Both the position numbers and the translations under genes were made by a program. DNA of 64,000 nucleotides from Betaproteobacteria bacterium. GTDB lineage: Bacteria > Pseudomonadota > Gammaproteobacteria > Burkholderiales > Burkholderiaceae_A. Of this stretch, positions 19,863 through 27,898 are shown one piece after another. The stretch's first letter is position 1, and each line of letters starts with the position of its first letter. The notes under the pieces are model-generated. The model searched no databases. It had not been told where the DNA came from and saw nothing but the letters and a program-made list of their open reading frames with translations. Where the stretch lies: assembly GCA_016868255.1 (NCBI GenBank), contig VGHN01000002.1, positions 1-64,000 on the forward strand, given 5' to 3'.

Positions 19863-20617
19863 TTGAGTTGGGTGTGAATATCGATCACGTTGCCACGCTG
19901 CGTCAGGCGAGACGCAGCTACGACCCGGACCCCATTTGGGCGGCAGTGGAGGCCCACCTGGGCGGTGCCGATGGAATCACGGTGCACCTGCGTGAAGATC
20001 GCCGGCACATCCAAGATGCCGATGTGGAGAGGCTGCGCACCCACACACAGATCAAGCTCAATCTGGAAATGGCGGCCACCCCCGAGATGGTGGAGATTGC
20101 ATGTCGCGTTCGGCCAGAGATGGCCATGTTGGTGCCCGAGGGGCGCCAAGAGATCACCACCGAGGGTGGCCTGGATGTCGCGGGTCAGGCGACTTCGCTG
20201 GCAGCAATGGTGGATCGACTCCGTAAGGCAGGCATCACAGTGAGTGCGTTTGTGGATGCAGAGCCGCGGCAGATTGATGCGGCCAGGGAAATTGGCATCG
20301 AGGTCTGCGAGGTTCACACCGGCCCTTATGCCGAGGTCTTTCATGTCCAGGGCCGCGACCCCGATCGTCGGGCCGTGCGCGAGGAACTCAATCGCATACG
20401 CCGCGCGGGTGAGAGAATTTTGCAGCAGGGCATGCGATTCAATGCGGGCCATGCCCTGAACTATTTCAATGTCCAGCCCGTGGCTGCATTGCCTGGCCTT
20501 CGAGAGCTCCACATTGGCCATGCCATTGTTTCTCGGGCCGTGTTTGTGGGAATGCGCGAGGCCGTTCGTGAGATGAAGCGCCTGATGCGTGAGTCGAGCC
20601 TTGGGAGTGGCCGATGA
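19859..20617 (+). CDS. pdxJ: Pyridoxine 5'-phosphate synthase
   Basis: Condenses 1-deoxyxylulose-5-phosphate with 3-amino-2-oxopropyl phosphate to pyridoxine 5'-phosphate. The 252-aa TIM-barrel protein begins with the PdxJ signature L-G-V-N-I-D-H-V-A-T-L-R-Q-A-R. It contains G-A-D-G-I-T-V-H-L-R-E-D-R-R-H-I and ends with H-I-G-H-A-I-V-S-R-A-V-F-V-G. Length is typical. It is fused by four-base overlaps to recO upstream and acpS downstream, the conserved recO-pdxJ-acpS chain. Confidence 0.96.
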   Translation: MIELGVNIDHVATLRQARRSYDPDPIWAAVEAHLGGADGITVHLREDRRHIQDADVERLRTHTQIKLNLEMAATPEMVEIACRVRPEMAMLVPEGRQEITTEGGLDVAGQATSLAAMVDRLRKAGITVSAFVDAEPRQIDAAREIGIEVCEVHTGPYAEVFHVQGRDPDRRAVREELNRIRRAGERILQQGMRFNAGHALNYFNVQPVAALPGLRELHIGHAIVSRAVFVGMREAVREMKRLMRESSLGSGR

Positions 20618-21048
20618 TTATTGGTGTGGGTTGTGACCTGGTCATGCTCGATCGCATGCAGGTCATCTTCGATCGGTGGGGTGACCGATTGGTCAACCGC
20701 ATTCTGGGGCCCAGTGAGCAGGCGGTTTTCAGGAATCGATTCGGGATTCCTGAAGGCGACAATCAGCCGGCCCCTTCCAATTCATCGGGTCGCCGGGCCC
20801 GAGCGGTGAGTTATCTGGCCAAGCGCTTTGCGGGCAAGGAGGCCGTGGGCAAGGCCCTGGGCTGTGGCTTGGCAAGGCCCATGGGGCTTCATTGCCTTGA
20901 GCTGCTCAACGATTCGAAGGGCGCCCCCCTGGTGCAGACCCATGGAAGCCTGACGGCCCATCTTGCCGAGCGAGGCTGGCGCATTCATGTCTCGCTCTCC
21001 GATGAACGCGATATTGTTCAAGCCTTTGCTGTGGTGGAGACCCAATGA
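20614..21048 (+). CDS. acpS: Holo-ACP synthase
   Basis: Transfers 4'-phosphopantetheine from CoA to Ser37 of the ACP encoded at 9.5 kb. The 144-aa protein has both family signatures: G-V-G-C-D-L-V near the N-terminus, with the Mg-binding Asp, and Y-L-A-K-R-F-A-G-K-E-A-V-G-K-A-L-G, with the Glu. It is slightly longer than the usual 126 aa because of a polar insert around residues 48-65. ATGA overlaps join it to pdxJ and nagZ. Confidence 0.94.
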   Translation: MIIGVGCDLVMLDRMQVIFDRWGDRLVNRILGPSEQAVFRNRFGIPEGDNQPAPSNSSGRRARAVSYLAKRFAGKEAVGKALGCGLARPMGLHCLELLNDSKGAPLVQTHGSLTAHLAERGWRIHVSLSDERDIVQAFAVVETQ

Positions 21049-22094
21049 CTGGTCCGTTGATTATCGATGTCGAGGGCTTTGCGCTCACGGCCGAAGAAAA
21101 GGAGCGGCTGGCCCATCCATGGGTGGGGGGCGTCATTCTCTTTACCCGCAACTTTGAGTCGATTGAACAGGTCACCGAACTGACTCGGTCAATCCATGCG
21201 ATTCGGCCCGGTGGTGGGAAAGACGGCGAGCGACTGCTGGTCTCGATTGATCACGAAGGCGGTCGGGTGCAGCGCTTTCGCAAGGGGTTCACGCATCTGC
21301 CGTCCTTTCGATTGCTGGCAGAAGCGCTGGCGAAGGGCGGCGATGCGGCTGTGCCGGCTGGCGAGTCGGCGATGAGGGCCTCTCGGGCGGCACGGCAGGC
21401 CGGTATTCAGCTGGCCGCAGAGCTGCGCGCCATTGGCGTCGACTTCAGTTACACGCCGGTGCTCGATTTGGATTACGGACGCAGTGAGGTCATTGGCGAT
21501 CGGTCCTTTCATCGCTCCCCGGCCTGGGTGAGCCTCATGGCTGCTGCGATGATGCAGGGGCTCTCGCTCTCGGGCTTTAAGAATTGCGGAAAGCATTTCC
21601 CGGGACATGGATGGGCGCAGGCCGATTCGCACCATGACCTTCCCGTGGACGAGCGCGACCTCGAATCCATTCTGCGCGACGATTGCCTGCCTTATGCGGA
21701 GTTGGCCGCAGCGCCTCAATTGAATGATGGAACCCGGGGTCCGGCGCTTCTCACAGCGGTGATGCCCGCCCATGTTCGTTACCCACAGGTGGACGATTCA
21801 TCGGCAGGCTTCTCATCGGTCTGGATTCGCGAGATTCTGCGAGAGCGCCTTGGTTTTGATGGCGTGGTGATCAGCGACGATTTATCGATGGCCGGCGCGG
21901 CCATCTACGAAGATGTTGCCGATCGTGCACAGGCCGCATTCGAGGCCGGCTGCGACGCAACCCTCATTTGCAATCGCCCGGACTTGGCGGTTCGTGCCCT
22001 CGATGAGATGCCCAAGCGCATGCCCCAATTCTTGAGTTCATCGGACCGTCGTGGCCTTGGTCGACTGATGCCCCATGCGACCGCCCCTCAATGA
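21045..22094 (+). CDS. nagZ: Beta-N-acetylhexosaminidase NagZ
   Basis: Cytoplasmic glycoside hydrolase family 3 enzyme that removes GlcNAc from anhydromuropeptides in peptidoglycan recycling. The 349-aa protein has K-H-F-P-G-H-G at residues 183-189, with the acid/base His187 on the flexible loop. V-I-S-D-D-L-S-M carries the nucleophile Asp278. There is no signal peptide, as expected. It overlaps acpS by four bases and udgB by 20 bases. Confidence 0.94.
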   Translation: MTGPLIIDVEGFALTAEEKERLAHPWVGGVILFTRNFESIEQVTELTRSIHAIRPGGGKDGERLLVSIDHEGGRVQRFRKGFTHLPSFRLLAEALAKGGDAAVPAGESAMRASRAARQAGIQLAAELRAIGVDFSYTPVLDLDYGRSEVIGDRSFHRSPAWVSLMAAAMMQGLSLSGFKNCGKHFPGHGWAQADSHHDLPVDERDLESILRDDCLPYAELAAAPQLNDGTRGPALLTAVMPAHVRYPQVDDSSAGFSSVWIREILRERLGFDGVVISDDLSMAGAAIYEDVADRAQAAFEAGCDATLICNRPDLAVRALDEMPKRMPQFLSSSDRRGLGRLMPHATAPQ

Positions 22095-22722
22095 TTGTCG
22101 GGACTGCCCTCGTCTGGCCGGGTTTCTCGACCAGGTTCGTGAATCGAATCCCGGCTACTTCTGCAGGCCCGTTCCCCCGTTCGGAGACCCGAACGCGGCC
22201 TTATTAATCGTTGGCCTTGCACCCGGCATGCATGGGGCAAATGCGACGGGCAGGCCCTTTACTGGCGATGCATGCAGCGATTTGCTCTACGGAAATATCT
22301 TTCGCTGTGGCCTGAGTACGGCACCCCGGTCTGTCTCGGTGGCCGATGGTCTGGTCTTGAAGAATTGCCGCATCACCAACGCGGTTAAGTGCCTTCCGCC
22401 CGACAACAAGCCAACGGGCAGCGAGGTCAAGACCTGCGGGCAATTTCTCAAGGAAGAGATTTCAAGCGCGAAGCCGCGGGTGATTTTGGCCTTGGGGGCA
22501 GTCTCGCACCGGGCTGTGTTGTCCGCACTTCCCCTAAAGGAGTGGGGCCTGAAGGCAGCTGAAATTAGTTTTTCTCATGGGCTTGTGCATCGACTGCCCG
22601 AAGTCTCTCTGGTCGATAGCTATCACCCGAGTCGATACAACATCAACACCGGCCGGCTCACTCCCGAAATGTTTGCGCAGGCCATGGACCGAGCAGTGGA
22701 ATGTCTGAGACCGGCTCGCTGA
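22075..22722 (+). CDS. Fe-S uracil-DNA glycosylase, family 5 (UDGb) type
   Basis: Predicted base-excision repair enzyme removing uracil or deaminated bases from DNA. The 215-aa protein has motif 1 [19 protein letters not shown] (about 47-65). Motif 2 is [12 protein letters not shown] around His184. The first motif lacks the catalytic Asp of family 1 and matches UDGb. Four cysteines (8, 11, 106, 121) have the C-x2-C...C-x14-C spacing of the 4Fe-4S cluster in families 4 and 5. The gene overlaps nagZ and uvrC, so it is cotranscribed with uvrC, another repair gene. Confidence 0.87.
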   Translation: MRPPLNDCRDCPRLAGFLDQVRESNPGYFCRPVPPFGDPNAALLIVGLAPGMHGANATGRPFTGDACSDLLYGNIFRCGLSTAPRSVSVADGLVLKNCRITNAVKCLPPDNKPTGSEVKTCGQFLKEEISSAKPRVILALGAVSHRAVLSALPLKEWGLKAAEISFSHGLVHRLPEVSLVDSYHPSRYNINTGRLTPEMFAQAMDRAVECLRPAR

Positions 22723-24560
22723 TTAACGAGGAGACCCTGGGGGCGTTTATCGCAAGCCTTCCCGGGCAACCTGGCGTCTATCGCTTCTTCTCGAGCGAGG
22801 GCGATTTGCTCTATGTTGGAAAGGCTCGGCACTTAAAGAACCGAGTGAGTTCTTATTTCAGGAAGTCGGATCACTCGCCTCGAATCGCTCGGATGGTCTC
22901 GCAGATTCAGCGAGCCGAGATTACTGTGGTGCGTTCGGAGGCGGAGGCACTTCTGCTCGAGAACAATCTCATCAAGACGCAGTCGCCGAAGTACAACATT
23001 CTCTTTCGCGATGACAAGTCTTATCCCTTTGTGCGCATTAGTCGGCACCGCTTCCCAAGAATTGGCTTCTATCGGGGGGCGGTCGATGGACAGGCCGATT
23101 ACTTTGGTCCTTTTCCGAGCAGCTGGGCAGTCAAGGAGAGTCTGCAGATTCTGCAGAAGGTCTTTCAGTTGAGAAGCTGCACCGATGCGGTGATGAACAA
23201 TCGATCTCGTGCCTGCCTGCTGCATCAGATTCATCGATGCTCGGCGCCCTGTGTGGGTGCGATTTCCGAGGAAGATTATCGACGCGATACCAATCGTGCG
23301 CTGGGTTTCTTGCGAGGAGGGCACGATGCGCTCATGGAGGAGTTGCAGCAGGAAATGCAGGCCGCCTCCGATCGGCTCGACTTTGAGCAGGCCGCCGTCT
23401 ATCGAGACCAGATTGGTGCGCTTTCGCGGGTCTTGCAGCAGCATGTCATGGAGACCGATGACTCGCAGGACTGCGATGTACTTGCTGTGGTGAGCGATGG
23501 CCATCGATTGGTGGTGAACATGGCCATGGTTCGAGGGGGGAGGCACCTTGGCGATCGGGCTTACTTCCCGGTTATGCCGCCGTCGGCCCTGGTTCAGGCC
23601 GATACCCAGGTGCTCGATGAGGCGCTCTTGTCATTCGTTGGGCAGCATTACGGACAGGACATCCCGGTTGCCACCTTGGTGGTGAATCGAGAGTCGGTGG
23701 TCGAGGCGCTTTCGGAGTGGTTGGAGCCTCTGCGTGAGGCCAACCCGGTCAAGGTACTCCACTCGCCCGTGGGCAAGCGTAGAGAATGGCTGCGCATGGC
23801 GGAAGACAACGCCCGACTGGCCCTGGTGCGTCGGGCCCAGGAGCAGGGCAGTGCGGAGGAGCGCACGCGCCTGCTCTCCGATGCGCTCGGCATAGAGTCC
23901 GCCCATGGTCTCGATGCCCTTCGTATCGAGTGTTTCGACATCAGCCACACCTCGGGCGAGGCCACCCAGGCCTCTTGTGTGGTCTACCATCACCACGCCA
24001 TGCAGCCTGCTGAATATCGGCGTTTTAACATTTCTGGCATTACGCCGGGTGACGACTATGCCGCCATGCGTCAGGCCTTGGAGCGGCGCTATGGAGCCGA
24101 TGCAAACCTTCCCGATTTGGTCCTTATCGATGGCGGGCAGGGCCAACTCGGAGTCGCTGCCGAGGTCTTTCAGGAGTCTGGGCACGACACCAGTATTCTG
24201 GTGGGCGTGGTCAAAGGGGAAGGACGCAAGGTGGGCCTTGAGCGATTGTTGTGTGTCGATGGTCGAGTACTGAGTCTGGGCCGAGACCACGGGGCACTGC
24301 TGCTCATTGCGCAGATTCGCGACGAAGCCCATCGCTTTGCAATCACTGGTATGCGTGCCAAGCGTGCCAAGGCCCGACAGGGCTCCATACTCGATGAGAT
24401 TGAGGGCATTGGACCCAAGCGACGCCAACGACTGCTCGCGCGCTTTGGTGGACTGCAAGGGCTGCGTGCCGCATCGGCCCAAGAACTCGCGACCGTCGAT
24501 GGCATCTCAATGGGACTGGCCCAGCAGATTGTTCGGCAGCTGCGAGGCGAGGTGGCATGA
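22701..24560 (+). CDS. uvrC: UvrABC system protein C
   Basis: Dual-incision nuclease of nucleotide excision repair. The 619-aa protein has an N-terminal GIY-YIG domain (G-V-Y-R-F-F, then [12 protein letters not shown]), a UvrB-interacting UVR region around residues 210-245, and an RNase-H-like 5'-incision domain with E-C-F-D-I-S-H. The tail holds two helix-hairpin-helix motifs ([11 protein letters not shown]). Full length. uvrB lies separately at 55.8 kb. It overlaps udgB by 22 bases and mtgA by four. Confidence 0.96.
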   Translation: MSETGSLINEETLGAFIASLPGQPGVYRFFSSEGDLLYVGKARHLKNRVSSYFRKSDHSPRIARMVSQIQRAEITVVRSEAEALLLENNLIKTQSPKYNILFRDDKSYPFVRISRHRFPRIGFYRGAVDGQADYFGPFPSSWAVKESLQILQKVFQLRSCTDAVMNNRSRACLLHQIHRCSAPCVGAISEEDYRRDTNRALGFLRGGHDALMEELQQEMQAASDRLDFEQAAVYRDQIGALSRVLQQHVMETDDSQDCDVLAVVSDGHRLVVNMAMVRGGRHLGDRAYFPVMPPSALVQADTQVLDEALLSFVGQHYGQDIPVATLVVNRESVVEALSEWLEPLREANPVKVLHSPVGKRREWLRMAEDNARLALVRRAQEQGSAEERTRLLSDALGIESAHGLDALRIECFDISHTSGEATQASCVVYHHHAMQPAEYRRFNISGITPGDDYAAMRQALERRYGADANLPDLVLIDGGQGQLGVAAEVFQESGHDTSILVGVVKGEGRKVGLERLLCVDGRVLSLGRDHGALLLIAQIRDEAHRFAITGMRAKRAKARQGSILDEIEGIGPKRRQRLLARFGGLQGLRAASAQELATVDGISMGLAQQIVRQLRGEVA

Positions 24561-25276
24561 GTCGCAGGGGCCTCTTTGGGCGTGTCTGGTCATTGCTGCG
24601 TTGGCCGATCCTCATTGGTTTTGCGGCCTTGGCCCTTCTGCAGGGCTACTACGCACTCTCGATTGCCACCCTCAATTTCTACAACCCAGAGACGACTGCA
24701 TTCATGGACGCAGAGCGCGAGCGTCTCTCCAAGGGGAAGAAGACCGAGGCAAAGCTTCGACACCAGTGGGTCTCCTATCCGCGCATCTCCGTCTCGGCCA
24801 AGCGGGCGGTAATTGCCGCAGAAGACTCCACCTTTGCCTATCACGATGGTGTGGACTGGGAGGCCATTGAGAAGGCGGCGCGCGAGAATCTTCGCAAGGG
24901 CACCGTTAAGCGAGGCGGGTCCACCATCACCATGCAGCTCGCGAAGAACCTCTATCTCTCATCGGAGCGAAGTTATATTCGCAAAGCACAAGAGTTTGTC
25001 TTGGCCTCTATGCTGGAGCTGTTGGTCGACAAGCGGCGCATTCTCGAGATCTATCTGAATGTGGCCGAGTGGGGCATTGGTGTCTTCGGAATAGAGGCCG
25101 CGGCTCGGCACTACTACGGGGTGTCGGCCGCAGAACTCGATGATGCCCAGGCGGCCTGGCTGGCTTCCATCCTTCCTGCGCCCCGTCGGTATGATCGGAA
25201 TCGGGAATCCGAGTGGATTCAAGAGAAGGCACTGGTAATTCAAGAGCGAATGCCCAAAGTCAGTCTGCCGAAGTAA
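24557..25276 (+). CDS. mtgA: Monofunctional peptidoglycan glycosyltransferase
   Basis: Polymerises lipid II into glycan strands; family GT51 without a transpeptidase domain. The 239-aa protein has one N-terminal transmembrane helix (about 15-36). The catalytic Glu lies in A-A-E-D-S-T-F, followed by [14 protein letters not shown] and the second Glu region [11 protein letters not shown]. Length is normal for MtgA. It starts at an ATGA overlap with uvrC and is the last gene of the long chain starting at lepA. Confidence 0.94.
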   Translation: MSRRGLFGRVWSLLRWPILIGFAALALLQGYYALSIATLNFYNPETTAFMDAERERLSKGKKTEAKLRHQWVSYPRISVSAKRAVIAAEDSTFAYHDGVDWEAIEKAARENLRKGTVKRGGSTITMQLAKNLYLSSERSYIRKAQEFVLASMLELLVDKRRILEIYLNVAEWGIGVFGIEAAARHYYGVSAAELDDAQAAWLASILPAPRRYDRNRESEWIQEKALVIQERMPKVSLPK

Positions 25277-25325
25277 CAAGCCGTTCAAGTCACCCAGTCT
25301 CAAGAAAAAGGATGCAAGCGAATCA

Positions 25326-26258
25326 ATGATTCCGACGATGACCGATGCCTGGCGATTGCGAATTGCCCTGGCGCTTATTTTTGTGGTGCCGGGTTTCTGG
25401 ACTGTGAACTACCTGATTGCGCGGCTCTATGTGGGCCATATCGAGGCCCACATGCTGGCATTGCTTCGTTGGACTGTGGCGTTTTCAATCCTTCTTCCGT
25501 TCTGTTGGGCAGAGATTCGAAGAGGGCTTCCGCTCCGAAGTGATGAGAAGAGAGAATTCTTGCTCTTGGGTGGCCTGGGCATGTGGATCTGCGGGGCCTT
25601 TGTCTACATTGGTGGGCAGACCACCAGCTCGGTCAACATTGCCTTGCTCTATGCGATTTCTCCAGTCTTAATTAGCCTCATCTCCGCGCGCCTTCTGAAA
25701 GAGCCCTTCGGCTGGGTCCAGTCCGTTGGGGTGGCCATGGCGCTCATTGGCATGCTCTGGGTCGTACTCAAGGGCGATCTCACAGCGCTCGGCCAACAAG
25801 AGTTCACCCCCGGCGACCTCTGGATACTGGTCTGCGTGGCCTCCTGGACCATCTATTCACTGCGCTTGAAGGCCATTGAGTCTCGTTTCTCCAATCTGGC
25901 CCGACTCACGCTAATTACCGCGGGCGGCATGGTCGTACTCATTCCTTTTACCTTGCTCGAGGCGGCCCTATTGGAGAACTGGAACCTCACCGCCACCGGA
26001 CTCTGGTACGTGTTGCTGGTGGGCATCTTCCCTGGCGTGGGCGCTTATTTTTGCTACATCTATATGCAGCAGCAGATCGGTGCCGCCCGAACGTCGGTGG
26101 TGCTCTATCTCGGCCCACTCTATGCGGCCCTTGCGGGCTGGGCCCTGCTCGGTGAGCAGCCGCAGGATTTCCATGCCGTTGGCGGCGTGGCGATTTTGTC
26201 GGGGGTCTACTTGGTCAATCGAAGTCCGAGCGCCACGCCGCGAGCCAAGCCCGCCTGA
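25326..26258 (+). CDS. EamA/DMT-family membrane transporter
   Basis: Predicted inner-membrane metabolite exporter of the drug/metabolite transporter superfamily. The 310-aa protein has about ten hydrophobic helices arranged as two EamA repeats (about residues 12-148 and 162-298). The second-repeat signature P-G-V-G-A-Y-F-C-Y-I-Y is present. Family members export amino acids or other small molecules; the substrate cannot be deduced here. It ends before a strong terminator shared with the convergent SDR gene. Confidence 0.85.
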   Translation: MIPTMTDAWRLRIALALIFVVPGFWTVNYLIARLYVGHIEAHMLALLRWTVAFSILLPFCWAEIRRGLPLRSDEKREFLLLGGLGMWICGAFVYIGGQTTSSVNIALLYAISPVLISLISARLLKEPFGWVQSVGVAMALIGMLWVVLKGDLTALGQQEFTPGDLWILVCVASWTIYSLRLKAIESRFSNLARLTLITAGGMVVLIPFTLLEAALLENWNLTATGLWYVLLVGIFPGVGAYFCYIYMQQQIGAARTSVVLYLGPLYAALAGWALLGEQPQDFHAVGGVAILSGVYLVNRSPSATPRAKPA

Positions 26259-26290
26259 ACCATACCCACCTGAACCAAGGTTCAACTGCG

Positions 26291-26329
26291 TAAAAAAACG
26301 GCCGAACCCTATCTGGGGAGCAGCCGTTT
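26291..26329 (-). terminator. Terminator for the SDR gene (minus strand), convergent site
   Basis: AAACGGC (26296-26302) pairs with GCCGTTT (26323-26329); the interior also has a CCC/GGG pairing. Read on the minus strand the stem is followed by seven T residues (26292-26298 are A on plus), a good rho-independent terminator for the SDR gene. On the plus strand it ends in only three T and may serve the transporter gene weakly. Confidence 0.75.
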
Positions 26330-26355
26330 GACTCCTGCTGACTGGCCCGCTTGTT

Positions 26356-27150
26356 TTACTTTGCGATGGCGCCGGGATAGCAGAGGCCGCCGGTGATCTC
26401 GAGCGTGGTGGCGTTGATGGCCTCGTTGGTTGCGCAGTGCTCGATGAGCGATGCAATCTCGGTGGGCTCGACCAGACGTCCAAGGGGCACGTCTTTGAGA
26501 ATGCCGGCCAATGCATCTTGGTTCATGCCGGTGAGCATGGGCGTTGCTGTGTATCCCGGGGCAATGCCAACGGCGCGAATGTTCTTGATCCCGCGCATAT
26601 GGAATTCACCCACCATGATCTTGGGCATCAATGCACAGGCCACCTTCGTGGAGGAGTAGTTGAGCTGACCGACCTGGCCCACCTTGTTAACGGATGAAAT
26701 GGTGACCAGAAGTCCCTTCCATCCGCCGTTGGCCATGGCCTCCGCGGCATCGCGAAGGGTTAGGAAGGTGCCGGTGAGGTTCACGTCGATGACTTGCTTC
26801 CACTTGTCGAGGCCCAACTTCTTGCCGATCTTGCCGGTGGCCTTGTCGGGGCTCAGCATCAGGCCGTCGCGGATCACGCCAGCGCAGGCGATTGCCATAT
26901 TGAGCTGGTTGTAGGCTTTGAGTGTTTCGGCGATGAATCGAGCGGTGTCCTCTTCGCTGGTGACGTCGGCGCCGATGGCAATGGCTTGGCCGCCCGATGC
27001 CTTGATTTCCTCGGCCACGCGTCGCGCCTCGGCCTCAGCTCGGTCGACCAAGGCGAGCTTGGCGCCCTTGGCGGATAAATGTTTGGCCACAGCCTGGCCG
27101 ATGCCGTTGCCGGCCCCTGTTATGAGGGCAACGCTACCCTTGATGTCCAT
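26356..27150 (-). CDS. Short-chain dehydrogenase/reductase
   Basis: NAD(P)-dependent oxidoreductase of the classical SDR family, 264 aa. Residues 11-18 form T-G-A-G-N-G-I-G, the cofactor motif. The catalytic Ser is in V-T-I-S-S-V-N and the Y-x-x-x-K pair in L-N-Y-S-S-T-K. Asp after the second strand (L-V-D-R) suggests NAD(H) preference. The substrate is unknown; it could act on an acyl or alcohol substrate. The ATG at 27150 has a GGGAGAAGGG ribosome site; a much longer open frame upstream overlaps the divergent gene and is not supported. Confidence 0.86.
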   Translation of the reverse strand: MDIKGSVALITGAGNGIGQAVAKHLSAKGAKLALVDRAEAEARRVAEEIKASGGQAIAIGADVTSEEDTARFIAETLKAYNQLNMAIACAGVIRDGLMLSPDKATGKIGKKLGLDKWKQVIDVNLTGTFLTLRDAAEAMANGGWKGLLVTISSVNKVGQVGQLNYSSTKVACALMPKIMVGEFHMRGIKNIRAVGIAPGYTATPMLTGMNQDALAGILKDVPLGRLVEPTEIASLIEHCATNEAINATTLEITGGLCYPGAIAK

Positions 27151-27279
27151 GTGACGACCCTTCTCCCTGGATTGATACACTGCTGGGATTCTAGTGGTTT
27201 TTATGATGCACCGCAACATAACGGTCAAGCCATCGCTCAACCGATTGCTCAGCCGGTTGCCATCAAGGAGGCAGGAACA

Positions 27280-27876
27280 ATGAAAATCGCGCTTGTAGGC
27301 TCCAAACACTTTGGCGCCGAGGTCCTCACCCAACTCTTGGAGAGCCAGGCCATCCAGATTTCCGTTGTGGTGGTCGCCGACCCCGAGGATCGACTCGCGC
27401 TCCTGGCCAAAGAGAAGGGCCTGTCTGTGGTCGTTCAGGCCAGTCCGAAGGCCGTTTCCGGCGATGAGATTTCTTCGCCGGTGGACCTCGTTGTAACGGC
27501 TTATAGCCACGCATTGATTACCCCCGAGGCTCTGGCCAAGGCCCGCCTCGGAGGCATTGGCTACCACCCCAGCCTGCTGCCGCGGCATCGGGGCCGCGCG
27601 GCCGTGGAATGGACTGTGAAAGAGGGCGATGCAATTGCGGGCGGCACGGTCTATCAACTCAATGAAGTCTGGGACGCCGGTGGCGTGGTTGCCCAGGACT
27701 GGTGTTTTGTGCTGCCAGGCGAAGATTCAGGCAGCCTCTGGCGGCGTGCTCTGAGTCCCCTGGGGATTCGACTCCTGGTGAGGGCGGTTCAAGAGATTGC
27801 CGCCAAAGGTGCGGTGAAGGTGACGCCGCAAGACGAGGCCTTTGCCACCAAGGCACCTGCGCTGCCCAAGGCCTAG
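27280..27876 (+). CDS. Formyltransferase-like protein lacking the catalytic Asn
   Basis: Stand-alone formyl-transferase N-terminal fold, 198 aa. It resembles the catalytic domain of methionyl-tRNA formyltransferase and 10-formyl-THF enzymes: H-P-S-L-L-P-R-H-R-G (His96) and a downstream E-V-W-D-A-G with Asp132. The usual Asn two residues before the His is replaced by Gly94 (I-G-Y-H). There is no C-terminal tRNA-binding domain, so it is not a normal Fmt. A perfect AAGGAGG ribosome site precedes ATG 27280. It diverges from the SDR gene. Possible roles are sugar-nucleotide formylation or folate-linked chemistry; function unknown. Confidence 0.75.
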   Translation: MKIALVGSKHFGAEVLTQLLESQAIQISVVVVADPEDRLALLAKEKGLSVVVQASPKAVSGDEISSPVDLVVTAYSHALITPEALAKARLGGIGYHPSLLPRHRGRAAVEWTVKEGDAIAGGTVYQLNEVWDAGGVVAQDWCFVLPGEDSGSLWRRALSPLGIRLLVRAVQEIAAKGAVKVTPQDEAFATKAPALPKA

Positions 27877-27898
27877 CCGAGGGCCTAATTTGTCAGGA

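Noticed and set aside
27151-27657. Upstream extension of the SDR reading frame
   Set aside because: The extra 169 codons overlap the divergent formyltransferase-like gene and show no homology; the internal ATG with a good ribosome site is the real start.
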